Origin: Thermostichus vulcanus str. 'Rupite'
Lineage (GTDB): Bacteria; Cyanobacteriota; Cyanobacteriia; Thermostichales; Thermostichaceae
Reading direction: 5' to 3'
Assembly (NCBI RefSeq): GCF_022848905.1
Contig: NZ_JAFIRA010000027.1
Coordinates: 1-48,877 of the forward strand
Length of the DNA stretch: 48,877 nt
The notes beneath the pieces are model-generated. The model was not told the origin of the DNA, did not search any database, and saw nothing but the letters and a program-made list of their open reading frames with translations. Made by a program: the position numbers and the translations under genes. Below are positions 8,054-16,635 of the stretch, piece by piece (positions within the stretch are counted from its first letter, which is position 1; each line of letters opens with the position of its first letter).

Positions 8054-8893
8054 TCATCTCGACGCATCCCGGAGTATTGGGCCAATCAAGCCAGGAAAGA
8101 GAGCGTAAGCGCCTACTGCCCATTGTGCCATGCCCACCACCACCTCTGACTTGGACTCTCGGACGGCCTCCCAAATGGCTGTGGCAACTTCCTCCGGCTG
8201 ACTGACCAAGAAACTCTCTAGCGCCTGTTCCATTTGCTCGCGGGCTGGGCTACCGGTATCGGAGGCATCATGGTCATTGGCAGAGGTTGCGGACTGCAGC
8301 TCATCCAGGAAAATGGCGCGTTTGAGAAAATCGCTGTTGACGATGCCCGGATGGACACCGATCACATGGATCCCTTGCGGTTTCAGTTCTAGGCGTAGGG
8401 CCTCCGTCAGTCCGCTGACCGCATACTTACTGGCGCAGTAGGCGCTCATGTGGGGTAAGGGCATTTTGCCGCCAATGGATCCCACATTGACAATCTGTCC
8501 TTGCTTGCGCTTCAGCATATGGGGGAGCACGGCCCGAATCGTATGGATATAGCCCCAGAAATTAACCGCCATCAGCTGCTGCCAATGGTCTGGAGTGGTT
8601 TGTAGGAACGGGCCACTCAGGCAGATGCCCGCGTTGTTAATCAGGCAATCGATGTGGCCGTAGCGATCTAAGGTTCTCTCCACCAAGCTTTGCACCTGTT
8701 CGGGTTGGGTGACATCCGTGGGTATGGCTAGCACTTCTGCATTCAGGCTTTGTTCCAGGTCAATGGCGGTTTGCCTCAGGGTTTCTGGGGTTCGGGCGGC
8801 CAAGGATAACCGATACCCCTGACGTGCAAAGGCAAAAGCTGTAGCTCTGCCAATACCCTCAGAAGCTCCCGTAATCAAGACAACATCGACCAT
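8054..8893 (-). CDS. short-chain dehydrogenase/reductase
   Basis: 279 residues of classical SDR type. The cofactor loop is LITGASEGIGRA (about 6-17; TGxxxGxG). NNAG lies at about 86-89. The catalytic Ser is in VNVGSIGG, and Tyr/Lys are in SAYCASKYAVSGL (YxxxK). A PG motif (HPGIVNSDFL) follows. The basic residue in SLAARTPETL after beta2 suggests NADP(H) preference. The start was moved from 8953 to the ATG at 8893, which has GGAG at correct spacing and begins right at the Rossmann fold (MVDVVLITG). The insert of about 20 residues near 205-225 (TSANDHDASDTGSPARE) is unusual. The C-terminus ends in a hydrophobic AVGAYALFPGLIGPIL, perhaps membrane-associated. Substrate cannot be read from the sequence. 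Confidence 0.88.
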   Translation of the reverse strand: MVDVVLITGASEGIGRATAFAFARQGYRLSLAARTPETLRQTAIDLEQSLNAEVLAIPTDVTQPEQVQSLVERTLDRYGHIDCLINNAGICLSGPFLQTTPDHWQQLMAVNFWGYIHTIRAVLPHMLKRKQGQIVNVGSIGGKMPLPHMSAYCASKYAVSGLTEALRLELKPQGIHVIGVHPGIVNSDFLKRAIFLDELQSATSANDHDASDTGSPAREQMEQALESFLVSQPEEVATAIWEAVRESKSEVVVGMAQWAVGAYALFPGLIGPILRDASR

Positions 8894-9022
8894 GACTGTT
8901 CTCCGCAAGTTTGTTGCCAGTTTTTCTCTCTGTCCTAACCTCTTGGGAGGCAAGGGATCCCTTTGTCGGGGCTAGGGCTTATGATACTGAACGGCAGTCA
9001 AGATACAGTCAAGCTCAGTTGT

Positions 9023-9514
9023 ATGGCCTCCACCTACTCATTTGATATTGTTAGCGATTTTGATCGGCAGGAGTTGGTCAATGCTGTGGATCAGGCCCAG
9101 CGGGAGATCAAACAGCGCTACGACCTGAAGGATACACAGACGGAAATCGAGCTTGGCGAGGGATCCCTGACCATTACCACTGCCAACGACATGGCCCTCA
9201 GCTCAATTCAAGATATTCTCTCCACCAAGGCTGCCAAACGGGGCTTATCCCTGAAGATTTTCGATTTTCAACCCCCAGAGAGCGCCAGCGGCAACCGAGT
9301 CCGCCAAGTGGTTCAGCTCAAAAAAGGGATTGATGCCACCCTCGCTAAACAAATCTCTAAGCAAATCCGCGATACCTTCAAAAAAGTGCAGCCTTCTATT
9401 CAGGGGGATCTGGTACGGGTTTCCGCCAAGGATAAAGATGATCTGCAAGCGGTAATCCAGATGCTCAAGCAGGAAGACTACCCAGTGGCGCTGCAGTTTG
9501 TTAACTACCGATAA
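9023..9514 (+). CDS. yajQ: YajQ family nucleotide-binding protein
   Basis: 163 residues, the normal family length, beginning [20 protein letters not shown]. The two ferredoxin-like halves are visible: [10 protein letters not shown] then residues to [12 protein letters not shown], and [20 protein letters not shown] to [11 protein letters not shown] at the end. In other bacteria YajQ members bind cyclic di-GMP and act with transcription factors. Whether this holds in cyanobacteria is not known to me. The frame opens at 8963, but the ATG at 9023 matches the conserved start and the upstream 20 residues look random. It is divergent from the SDR gene by about 130 bp and convergent with hemW. Confidence 0.92.
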   Translation: MASTYSFDIVSDFDRQELVNAVDQAQREIKQRYDLKDTQTEIELGEGSLTITTANDMALSSIQDILSTKAAKRGLSLKIFDFQPPESASGNRVRQVVQLKKGIDATLAKQISKQIRDTFKKVQPSIQGDLVRVSAKDKDDLQAVIQMLKQEDYPVALQFVNYR

Positions 9515-9743
9515 AGACTGGTAGGTACTGGCTTTGGGATCCCATCTTGGGGTAGCGCTAGGGATCCCGGCTTGCTAGGATGCCGCCAATCTATTTGGCC
9601 AGTGCTCTGCCTATCCATTCCATCGGCTTGGGGGAAGAGTTACGTCAACTACCTTCTGTTGGTAACGGCTTCTGAACCAGAACTGCTGGCCCAATTACAC
9701 CACACTCAATATCCTCAGGGGCGAATGCAAATCCGCCCTGAAT

Positions 9744-10946
9744 CTACTCAAATAGATCCTTAAGAATCTCGTTAGAGAATAGCCATCCATGCGGTGGGAT
9801 CAGCCGCAACCGACCTCCATCACAACTGGCCCAACCCTTCTCAAAATAGGGATCCAGTCTATCCAAAGCTTGCTCGACCTTCCTGTCACCAAAACTGGCT
9901 TGCAAATGCGCCAGATCCAAACCTTCCTCGAGCCTTAACCCCAACATTAATGTATCCATCCAGGCTTCTTCTGATGCGGTTTCAGGCGGTAGGGGATGGA
10001 TCCCAGCTTTCACCTGTTCAAAGTAGTCGTAAAGGGTTTTGGGCTGTTGAATGCGCCGTCCCCCCTCGTAGCCAACGGATCCCATGCCAAAGCCAAAGTA
10101 AGGTCGATTTTCCCAATAGACACGATTGTGCCGACATTGAAATCCGGGGCGAGCAAAGTTGGAAATTTCGTAGTGAGAATAACCGGCTGGGGTGAGCTGT
10201 TCTCGCGCCATCAGGTACATTTCAACAGTCATTTCCTCGGTTGGTAAAGGTGCATCCCCCGGTTGATATAGTCTGCCAAACTTGGTACCCGATTCAATGG
10301 TTAAATCATAAATAGAGACATGGGGAGGATCAATTTCAATCAGGGCTTGCAAGGATTCCTGCCAATGGGACACTGTTTGATGAGGCAGGCCAAAGATTAA
10401 ATCCAAATTGAAATTGTTGAGCCCTACAGCCCGTAGATCCTGAATAGTTTCATAAACTTCTTCTACACCATGTAAGCGACCACAAGCAGCCAACAACTCC
10501 GGTTGAAAGGCTTGTACCCCCAAGCTGATGCGGTTGATGCCCAACGCTCGATAACCTGCCAATTGATCTAGGGTCAGGGTGCCGGGATTGGCCTCCAAAG
10601 AAATCTCGCACTCGGGGTGAAACGGGATCCTCTCCCGCAGGGTGCATAGAATTCGCTCTAGCTGCTCCACAGTGAGCAGAGAGGGAGTGCCGCCTCCGAA
10701 AAAAAGGCTGGTCAGAGGGCTGGGATCCCCAGGCAAGTGGCGGTAGCGGTAGGAGCTGCTGATTTCCTGACAGAGCATCTGCACATAGGTTTCGATCAGT
10801 TCGCGGGTACCTAAGCCAGTGGCAAAATCACAGTAGTGACAGCGCTGACGACAAAACGGGATGTGTAGATAAGCCGCTTCCGGCCAGCCCAATTGAGGGG
10901 GTGAAGTTGGGTTTTTGGGGTTTTGGGGAGCCGTTGCAACAGCCAT
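9744..10946 (-). CDS. hemW: radical SAM heme chaperone HemW
   Basis: 400 residues. YLHIPFCRQRCHYCDF holds the CxxxCxxC cluster motif (Cys32, Cys36, Cys39). The family extension HYCDF follows, then SLFFGGGTPSLL. ISLGVQAF and NFDL-type motifs (FNLDLIFGLPHQT) match the coproporphyrinogen-oxidase-like group. HemW inserts heme into respiratory and other hemoproteins. True HemN has a further conserved N-terminal extension and a different CxxxCxxCxC motif; only three cysteines are present here, so I choose HemW. The C-terminal HemN domain (about 300-390) is present. The frame begins with a TTG at 10961; the ATG at 10946 is more likely, although no clear Shine-Dalgarno is visible. It is divergent from hisH by about 170 bp. 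Confidence 0.88.
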   Translation of the reverse strand: MAVATAPQNPKNPTSPPQLGWPEAAYLHIPFCRQRCHYCDFATGLGTRELIETYVQMLCQEISSSYRYRHLPGDPSPLTSLFFGGGTPSLLTVEQLERILCTLRERIPFHPECEISLEANPGTLTLDQLAGYRALGINRISLGVQAFQPELLAACGRLHGVEEVYETIQDLRAVGLNNFNLDLIFGLPHQTVSHWQESLQALIEIDPPHVSIYDLTIESGTKFGRLYQPGDAPLPTEEMTVEMYLMAREQLTPAGYSHYEISNFARPGFQCRHNRVYWENRPYFGFGMGSVGYEGGRRIQQPKTLYDYFEQVKAGIHPLPPETASEEAWMDTLMLGLRLEEGLDLAHLQASFGDRKVEQALDRLDPYFEKGWASCDGGRLRLIPPHGWLFSNEILKDLFE

Positions 10947-11117
10947 AGAGTCGGAGGGCAAGAACCCGAGCAGCTAGAACCCCAGCCTAGCAGTTGGCAG
11001 AATAGCTTGGGTCCATTCTCGGATCCCTGGCCAGGCCGAACCCGGAGCAGGACTCTATCCCCCTCCTGAGGATGGATCTTCCACTAGACTGATAAAGCCC
11101 ACACAAGGAGGGATCCG

Positions 11118-11786
11118 ATGGGAGCGGTGCGACTGGCGGTGATCGACTATGATGCCGGGAATCTCCATTCTGCCTGCAAAGGGCTGGAACACGCTGGGGC
11201 AGAAGTGCATCTGATCGAAAGTCCAGTCGGACTCGAGCATTTTGATGGCGTAGTGCTGCCCGGAGATGGGGCCTTTGACCCGGCCATACAGCAGTTGCAA
11301 GAACGGGGCTTTGTGGATCCGATTCGGGAAGGGGTGCGGCGACAGCAGCCCTTTTTGGGCATTTGCATCGGCCTGCAGGTGTTGTTTGATAGCAGTGAAG
11401 AAGGCAATGCCGCCGGTTTGGGAATTGTGCCTGGACAGGTGCGGCGCTTTCGTCCAGAAACGGGCTTGCGCATTCCCCATATGGGCTGGAATCAATTGCA
11501 ACTGACCCAACCCCACGCTCCTCTGTGGTCAGGGATCCCTGTCAATACGTGGGCCTATTTTGTCCACTCCTATCACGTTGTGCCCGAGGATCCCACCTGG
11601 GTCGCTGCGACCGTTCAACATGGCACACAAATGGCTGTGGCTGCCATCGCCCGCGGCACCCTATGGGCCACCCAGTTTCACCCGGAAAAATCCGGCCCCT
11701 ACGGCTTGAAGATGTTGCAAAATTTTGTCGGGTTTGTGGCTCAACGGGATCCCTCTCCTAGCCTTGCATCCGTTCAAAGGGCTTAA
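11118..11786 (+). CDS. hisH: imidazole glycerol phosphate synthase subunit HisH
   Basis: 222 residues; class I glutamine amidotransferase. It hydrolyses glutamine and channels ammonia to HisF, making imidazole glycerol phosphate and AICAR in histidine synthesis. The nucleophile Cys83 is in LGICIGLQVLF; His188 and Glu190 in QFHPEKSG complete the triad. The oxyanion region LPGDGAF (48-54) is present. The start ATG has AAGGAGGG 6-7 bp upstream, a strong site. The C-terminus runs about 10 residues beyond the usual end. hisF is not in the window, as is normal for dispersed cyanobacterial his genes. The EVE-domain gene starts 6 bp after the stop, so the two are very probably co-transcribed. Confidence 0.95.
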   Translation: MGAVRLAVIDYDAGNLHSACKGLEHAGAEVHLIESPVGLEHFDGVVLPGDGAFDPAIQQLQERGFVDPIREGVRRQQPFLGICIGLQVLFDSSEEGNAAGLGIVPGQVRRFRPETGLRIPHMGWNQLQLTQPHAPLWSGIPVNTWAYFVHSYHVVPEDPTWVAATVQHGTQMAVAAIARGTLWATQFHPEKSGPYGLKMLQNFVGFVAQRDPSPSLASVQRA

Positions 11787-11792
11787 TTCCCC

Positions 11793-12263
11793 ATGAACTA
11801 CTGGCTGATGAAATCCGAGCCCAGTGTGTACAGCATCTGGGATTTACAACGGGAGGGACAAACCCTTTGGGATGGCGTGCGCAACTATCAAGCCCGCAAC
11901 TACTTAAAAGCAATGCAGCCAGGGGATCGTGCCTTCTTTTACCATTCCAATGCCGATCCCCCCGGCATTGCCGGCTTGATGGAGATCCTAGAAACCCAGG
12001 TGGTGGATCCCAGCCAGTTTGATGCTGCCAGCCCCTACTACGATCCCAAATCCGGCTGCGCGGATCCCCGTTGGTATACGGTGCGGGTGCAATTTGTCGC
12101 AGTCTTGGGGCGATTTCTCTCTTTGCCAGAGTTACGAGCTACCTTTACCCCTGAGGAACTGGAAGTGGTGCGGCGGGGCTCACGATTGTCGGTGATGCCG
12201 GTTTCTCAAACCGTTGCAGAGCGAGTGCTGGCGCTAACGACAGTTTCCTCCCAACCTTTATGA
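11793..12263 (+). CDS. EVE domain protein
   Basis: 156 residues, essentially one EVE (PUA-like) domain. It begins MNYWLMKSEPSVYSIWDL, the conserved opening, and carries WDGVRNYQARNYLK and GDRAFFYHSN. YTVRVQFVAVL and FTPEELEVVRRGSRLSVMPV close the barrel. EVE domains bind modified bases in DNA or RNA (5-methylcytosine derivatives, N6-methyladenosine). The plant and animal relative is thymocyte nuclear protein 1. Stand-alone EVE genes are common in bacteria, and the ligand of this branch is not known to me. It begins 6 bp after hisH, suggesting expression with histidine synthesis by position only. Given the abundant GGATCC sites, a link to a modified base would be worth testing. Confidence 0.9.
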   Translation: MNYWLMKSEPSVYSIWDLQREGQTLWDGVRNYQARNYLKAMQPGDRAFFYHSNADPPGIAGLMEILETQVVDPSQFDAASPYYDPKSGCADPRWYTVRVQFVAVLGRFLSLPELRATFTPEELEVVRRGSRLSVMPVSQTVAERVLALTTVSSQPL

Positions 12264-12385
12264 TGAGGAAGGGGATGGGCCAAGTCCTGTCAAGCCTGTG
12301 AAATCTGCTGAGAAATCTACTGTTGTTCGCGTTTAAGGGTTGCGCAGAGCGGTCAACTATGCCACTAGCTAACTCTGGGGAATCC

Positions 12386-13378
12386 ATGGAGGCAGCCGAG
12401 CTGCTCAGTCGCTATGCGGCGGGAGATCGCTATTTTCGCAGCGTTAATCTCTCGGGGGCCAACCTGATGGAGGCCAACCTAATCAGTATCGATCTGGGCC
12501 AAGCCCGTCTGAGTGGGGCCAACTGCAGTAAATCCAACCTGAAAGACGCCGATTTAAGTGGGGCCGATCTTCTGGCAGCTTATTTTAGCTTCGCCAATTT
12601 GAGTGGAGCCAATCTGAGCGAGGCCAATCTCTACGCCAGTAACTTCAGTAAGGCCGATTTACGGGGGGCGAACCTGATCGGGGCACTGATGCAGGGATCC
12701 GACCTAAGCGGCGCCAACCTGAGCGGGGCCAACCTAAGTGGGGCCAACCTGCAAGAAGCCAACTTGAGCGGGGCGAACCTGATCCGGGCCAAGCTCTCCG
12801 GGGCCAATCTGAGCTGGGCCAAGTTGCGCGGGGCAGATCTGATGGAGGCAGAGCTGATCGAGGCCAATTTGCGGGAGGCTAACCTCTGGGAATCGGTCTT
12901 GATCCGGGCAGATTTGACAGGGGCCAACCTGGAAGGAGCTCGCCTGAGCGGTGTAATGATGGAGCAGGCACGGCTAGAGGGATCCAACCTCCAAGATGCC
13001 AAGTTGTGGGGGGCAAAACTGCGGGCCTGTCAGCTTGCAGATACCAACCTGCGGGGGGCTAGCCTCAGTGGGGCCAACCTCTGGACTGCCGATCTGAGTC
13101 GTTGTGACCTCACCTTTGCCGATATCCGTGAGGCTGACCTGATGGGATCCGCCTTGAGCGAAGCCAACCTGAGCGGGGCCAATTTGCGCGGTACGGATTT
13201 GAGTGGGGCCGATCTGACGGGGGCGGATTTGAGCGGCGCCAATCTGTCGCTAGCCAGCTTGAATGGTGCTTTTTTAGAAGGGGCGATCTACAGTTCCAAT
13301 ACCCGCTTCCCTGTGGATTTTGATCCGGAACTGGAGGGGTTGAAATTGTTTGGTGCTGCCCCTGAGGCGACTCCCTGA
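12386..13378 (+). CDS. pentapeptide-repeat protein
   Basis: 330 residues. After a short cap (MEAAELLSRYAAGDRYFRSV) nearly the whole chain is A(D/N)LxX pentapeptides such as LSGANLMEAN and LSGANLSGAN, roughly 55 units, predicting a right-handed quadrilateral beta-helix. There is no signal peptide or membrane helix, so it should be cytoplasmic. The repeats end near residue 300, followed by a short cap FPVDFDPELEGLKLFGAAPE. Cyanobacteria have many such proteins, mostly without known function; the DNA-mimic gyrase protectors are one studied branch, but nothing here points to that. The start was set at the ATG at 12386, preceded by GGGG. An ATG at 12359 is possible. It is convergent with surE. Confidence 0.92.
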   Translation: MEAAELLSRYAAGDRYFRSVNLSGANLMEANLISIDLGQARLSGANCSKSNLKDADLSGADLLAAYFSFANLSGANLSEANLYASNFSKADLRGANLIGALMQGSDLSGANLSGANLSGANLQEANLSGANLIRAKLSGANLSWAKLRGADLMEAELIEANLREANLWESVLIRADLTGANLEGARLSGVMMEQARLEGSNLQDAKLWGAKLRACQLADTNLRGASLSGANLWTADLSRCDLTFADIREADLMGSALSEANLSGANLRGTDLSGADLTGADLSGANLSLASLNGAFLEGAIYSSNTRFPVDFDPELEGLKLFGAAPEATP

Positions 13379-13383
13379 AGGTT

Positions 13384-13397
13384 AAGGGCTATCCCTT
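13384..13397. terminator. small hairpin between convergent genes
   Basis: AAGGG, CTAT, CCCTT followed by TTC lies between the stops of the pentapeptide gene and surE. The 5-bp stem with flanking T's could end transcription weakly from the left. It is short, so this is tentative. Confidence 0.3.
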
Positions 13398-13411
13398 TTC
13401 ACTTCAAGAGC

Positions 13412-14191
13412 TCAGGTGCCGAAGCTGGAGAGGCCCCACTGCTGCAAGCTGTCGAAGGCGGCACGGGCGGTCAGATCGGGTTGTAGGGGCGTAATGGAGA
13501 CATAGCGTTCTTGCACCGCTTGTACATCCGACCGAGGATCCACCCCCTCTTCCACCACTTCCCCCGCCAACCAGTAGTAGGTTTTGCCGCGCGGATCCAC
13601 CCGCTTCTCGTAGATATCGGTATACTTGCGCCAGCCCAACGGCGCTAAGACCATACCGCGAATCTCTGAGGCGGGTACTGCTGGAACATTCACATTCAAC
13701 AACATCGGCTCAGACAAAGGCTTCAGGCTCAGTTTCTCCAGCAAAGTCAGGACCACTTGGGCTGCCGGTTGAAAGTCTTGATGGGTAAAGCTAGCCAGAC
13801 TCACCGCCAAACTGGGGATCCCTTCCAAGAGCCCTTCCATGGCTGCCGAGACCGTGCCGGAATAGAGCACATCCGTACCGAGATTGGATCCGTGGTTGAT
13901 GCCGGAGATCACCCAATCGGGCGGCTGATCCAACAGCCCATCCAAGCCCAACTTGACACAATCGGAGGGTGTACCGGAACAGGCCCAAGCCCGTACTTCC
14001 GGGGGAAATCCCTCCAGAACCGGATCCGCCCGTAGGGGTTTGTGTAAGGTCAGAGCATGACCGGTAGCAGAACGCTCTCGATCCGGACAGACCACGGTGA
14101 TCCGGTGACCACCCACCTGGGCCAGAGTCGTGGCCAAGCAGCGCACCCCTGCCGCCTGGATGCCATCATCGTTGCTGATCAAAATGTTCAT
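13412..14191 (-). CDS. surE: 5'/3'-nucleotidase SurE
   Basis: 259 residues, the usual length. SurE is a metal-dependent phosphatase acting on nucleoside 5'- and 3'-monophosphates and on short polyphosphate. [15 protein letters not shown] gives the metal-binding Asp8-Asp9 pair. [14 protein letters not shown] and [17 protein letters not shown] follow. [19 protein letters not shown] contains the Asn metal ligand and the conserved glycine-rich loop. The C-terminal part carries the swapped-arm region ([10 protein letters not shown]) seen in SurE dimers. The ATG at 14191 opens exactly at the conserved beta-strand. It is divergent from the Crp/Fnr gene across 337 bp; no stationary-phase partner such as pcm lies nearby. 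Confidence 0.95.
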   Translation of the reverse strand: MNILISNDDGIQAAGVRCLATTLAQVGGHRITVVCPDRERSATGHALTLHKPLRADPVLEGFPPEVRAWACSGTPSDCVKLGLDGLLDQPPDWVISGINHGSNLGTDVLYSGTVSAAMEGLLEGIPSLAVSLASFTHQDFQPAAQVVLTLLEKLSLKPLSEPMLLNVNVPAVPASEIRGMVLAPLGWRKYTDIYEKRVDPRGKTYYWLAGEVVEEGVDPRSDVQAVQERYVSITPLQPDLTARAAFDSLQQWGLSSFGT

Positions 14192-14528
14192 CTTGGCCTA
14201 CACACACCGGCCTCTTGCATCATAGATGATTCGCTCCTGATCTGCTCTGGTATCTGAGGTCAGCCTTAAAGCCTGAAAATCTACGGCTTCCGTAGGTTAA
14301 TGTTGGACGTAACTTTGGGAACAATATCAGTAATAGTACGATGTCAGCCTAGGAAGCTAGATGTCATTATGAAGCTAAGGTAAAGTAGCTTTTGTGTGCT
14401 TCCCTTCCTCTCTGTTCCGTCCCCACGTTTCCCATCTGCTGTTTTTCCCGTTAGCGCCCTCTTCCTTTGAGCTGGGCTGTGGGATCTGAAAATCCATCAG
14501 GTCGCTGAGGCGACAGGAAGTTCATCAT
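14192..14528. promoter_or_regulatory. divergent surE / crp-family promoter region
   Basis: 337 bp without a gene. A perfect inverted repeat CTACGG, CTT, CCGTAG lies at 14281..14295, about 90 bp upstream of surE. I found no GTAN8TAC (NtcA) or TGTGA-N6-TCACA (CRP) site. A CT-rich tract at about 14400..14460 precedes the regulator gene, whose ATG at 14529 has AGGAAG about 9 bp upstream. Promoter boxes could not be fixed with confidence. Confidence 0.35.
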
Positions 14529-15194
14529 ATGTCACTCATTGCTATGGCGTCGGCAACAGAGGCTCAGGAATGGCGCGAGCTCTGCCAGTGGGCCGACGAA
14601 CACTACCGTTGTCGCACTTTCCCGAAAGATGTGCGTATCCCCACCCGACCCGGCTTGGTGTACATCACCCAGGAGGGTGTCGTGCGATTGGTCAGCCAAA
14701 CTCCGGAGCGGCGGGAAGTTTTTGTTGGGTTCATCACGGCAGGCCTGCCCTTTGAGCTGAGCAACCAGGAGCGCTTTGAGCTCAAAGCTTGCACCCATGC
14801 CGAGCGCACAACGGTGATGTGGTTCTACTGGCAAGACCTAGAGCAGTGGCCCTACCTGCACCAAAAGGTGCAAGAAAATTTCCGCCAGCAACTGCAACGG
14901 AAGCTGCTCTGGCTGGGTAACCTCGGTCAACGGCGTGCCATTGACCGCTTGAAGGGCTTCTTGACCCTGTTGATCGATGAGCATGGTCAACCCTGTGAGC
15001 AAGGGATGTATCTCCCGTGGACGCTCACCCACGCCCAAATTGGGGATGCCATTGGAGCTACCCGGGTGACGGTGACCCGTCTACTGGGATCCCTGCGTTC
15101 GAAAGGGTTTGTGCAGGTGCTGGATCAAAACTTAATTTGTATACCCAATGGGGTGAAGCTACAACCTGCCCCGAAGAAAGTGGCCAACGCCTAG
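14529..15194 (+). CDS. Crp/Fnr family transcriptional regulator
   Basis: 221 residues. The first 110 residues form a short cyclic-nucleotide-like beta-barrel (RTFPKDVRIPTRPGLVYITQ, then GVVRLVS). A long dimer helix runs at about 113-148. The winged helix sits at about 165-205: TLTHAQIGDAIGATRVTVTR, LLGSLRSKGFV. The recognition helix TRVTVTRLLG is close to that of NtcA, but the barrel differs from NtcA and lacks the cAMP-binding RxS motif, so I do not name it ntcA. It has four cysteines (positions 19, 28, 88, 156), not in an FNR cluster pattern. The hydrolase gene starts 6 bp after the stop, so the two are probably one transcript. Effector and targets are unknown. Confidence 0.85.
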   Translation: MSLIAMASATEAQEWRELCQWADEHYRCRTFPKDVRIPTRPGLVYITQEGVVRLVSQTPERREVFVGFITAGLPFELSNQERFELKACTHAERTTVMWFYWQDLEQWPYLHQKVQENFRQQLQRKLLWLGNLGQRRAIDRLKGFLTLLIDEHGQPCEQGMYLPWTLTHAQIGDAIGATRVTVTRLLGSLRSKGFVQVLDQNLICIPNGVKLQPAPKKVANA

Positions 15195-15199
15195 CTTTG

Positions 15200-16099
15200 A
15201 TGAGCTTTATGGGCTTGCAGTTGCGCTATCGCACTTGGGGGGCTGGGATCCCTTCGCTGCCGATCCTGATGCTGCACGGCCATCCGGGTGATGGCGACTG
15301 TATGACGGTGTTTGCGGAGGCGGTGGCGGGGTTGCACCCCTGTGTGGCGCCGGATCTGCGCGGTTATGGGCGTTCACAGGTGGCGGATCCCTTTGGGATG
15401 GGTGATCACCTCGAGGACTTGCAGCGGCTTCTGGATAAGCTGGGCTGGTCGGAGTGCCTGGTCTTGGGCTGGTCTCTGGGGGGGATCCTGGCCCTAGAGT
15501 TGGCCCTCCGCTTGCCGGAACGGGTGAAGGGTTTGGTTTTGGTGGCCACCGCCGCCTGTCCCCACAGCGAGCATCCCCCCACCGATGGGTGGGATCAGGT
15601 GAATACGGGCATCGCCTCTTTGATCAACTGGGTTTGGCCCGGTTGGGAGTGGAACATCGAGACCTTTGGCCGCCGCTCCCTCTACCGTTACCTGATTCGG
15701 CAACATACCCCCACGGCCTATCGGTATTTAGCTCAGTCGGCTCTACCTGCCTATTTACGCACCTCCCACCAGGCGAACCAGGCTTTACGCGCCGCCCTCC
15801 GACAGGGGTATAACCGCGAAGGGGAACTGTCCCGGTTGCGGATCCCTGCTTTGGTCATGGCTGGTGAGCAGGATTGTCACATCACCCTGAGAAGTAGCCT
15901 TGCCACTGCTCAAGCCTTACCCAACAGCACCTGGATTGCCTACCCCAATACCGCCCATCTTTTCCCCTGGGAGATCCCTGCTCAAGTGGGGCAGGATTTG
16001 CGCCAGTGGTTAACAGCTCAGGATTGGGGGATCCCTGCAACACCTGCAACACCTTCAGCCGCAACCTTTTCAGCCATACCTCCAGAAGCAGAATCCTGA
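15200..16099 (+). CDS. alpha/beta hydrolase
   Basis: 299 residues from the ATG at 15200; the frame reads back into the regulator gene, which is only overlap. MGLQLRYRTWGAG and LMLHGHPGDG (oxyanion HG) open the fold. The nucleophile elbow is LGWSLGG (Ser92), the acid is Asp225 in AGEQDCH, and the His is His253 in NTAHLFPWE. A lid of about 60 residues (140-200) has several Trp and Tyr, suggesting a hydrophobic substrate. The fold ends near residue 272. The remaining Ala/Pro/Ser-rich tail (PATPATPSAATFSAIP) lies wholly in the region that overlaps the convergent ycf51 gene by 82 bp. Reaction and substrate cannot be assigned. Probably co-transcribed with the upstream Crp/Fnr gene. Confidence 0.85.
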   Translation: MSFMGLQLRYRTWGAGIPSLPILMLHGHPGDGDCMTVFAEAVAGLHPCVAPDLRGYGRSQVADPFGMGDHLEDLQRLLDKLGWSECLVLGWSLGGILALELALRLPERVKGLVLVATAACPHSEHPPTDGWDQVNTGIASLINWVWPGWEWNIETFGRRSLYRYLIRQHTPTAYRYLAQSALPAYLRTSHQANQALRAALRQGYNREGELSRLRIPALVMAGEQDCHITLRSSLATAQALPNSTWIAYPNTAHLFPWEIPAQVGQDLRQWLTAQDWGIPATPATPSAATFSAIPPEAES

Positions 16100-16635
16100 C
16101 CCTGACGGAAGGAGCGTAACTGAGCAAAGGCATCTTCTTCGAGCTGGATCTGCTGCAGGCTCAGTTCTTCATCTGTGCGTAGACGCATCCCCAAGGGCTG
16201 TTGCAGGGTGCCCAAGCGCAACGGTACGGAAACCCCTGGTTCCGGGTGAATTACAGTGCGAGCCTCTAGGGTAAATAGGGAGGTGCCGGTGGAAAAGCGC
16301 CCGGAGGATCCCAAGTCGCTGGCAGCCTGCCTCAGGGTTGGGATCAGCTGGTCTGGAGTGATATCAGGACTGACGGCGATGACTGCTCGATCCGCCCCCT
16401 GGTCATAGACAGTGGTGTAGTGAATGGCCCCTGGGATCCGTGAGCGAAAAATTGGCCCCAAGCTCAGGGCAAAGCACCCAGCCGTCAACACCAGTGTGAA
16501 GGCTGTATACCCCACCAGCGAAAACTTCAAGGGCCAATTGCGGATCCAGGCCAGCAAGGTTAGCGCAGCCAGCAAACCCGCCAGACCCAGCCCCACTTGT
16601 GCAGCAGAGGCAAAAAAAGTTTCTAAAGTATCCAT
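16018..16635 (-). CDS. ycf51: Ycf51 family membrane protein (DUF2518)
   Basis: 205 residues. Ycf51 is conserved in cyanobacteria and in some algal plastids; its job is unknown. Two membrane helices are visible at about 10-30 (QVGLGLAGLLAALTLLAWI) and 38-60 (FSLVGYTAFTLVLTAGCFAL). The C-terminal soluble part has PGAIHYTTVYDQGADRAVIA and VPLRLGTLQQPLGMRLRTDE. The family usually ends soon after about residue 175. Here a tail of about 27 residues (ending GVAGVAGIPQS) reads antisense through the tail of the hydrolase gene. The ATG at 16635 starts MDTLETFFASAAQ, a normal opening. No other gene shares its transcript. Confidence 0.85.
   Translation of the reverse strand: MDTLETFFASAAQVGLGLAGLLAALTLLAWIRNWPLKFSLVGYTAFTLVLTAGCFALSLGPIFRSRIPGAIHYTTVYDQGADRAVIAVSPDITPDQLIPTLRQAASDLGSSGRFSTGTSLFTLEARTVIHPEPGVSVPLRLGTLQQPLGMRLRTDEELSLQQIQLEEDAFAQLRSFRQGQDSASGGMAEKVAAEGVAGVAGIPQS

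Noticed and set aside
7863-8174. 103-residue minus ORF between the FHA and SDR genes
   Set aside because: It overlaps the SDR end, has no recognisable features and contains the inverted repeat.
9572-9763. 63-residue forward ORF between yajQ and hemW
   Set aside because: No start context, no family resemblance and it overlaps hemW's end.
12631-13242. Minus-strand ORFs across the pentapeptide gene
   Set aside because: Repeat-derived antisense frames (regular Arg/Leu/Ala/Pro pattern), an expected by-product.
15017-15199. 61-residue N-terminal extension of the alpha/beta hydrolase
   Set aside because: It overlaps the Crp/Fnr C-terminus; the ATG at 15200 begins at the normal fold start.
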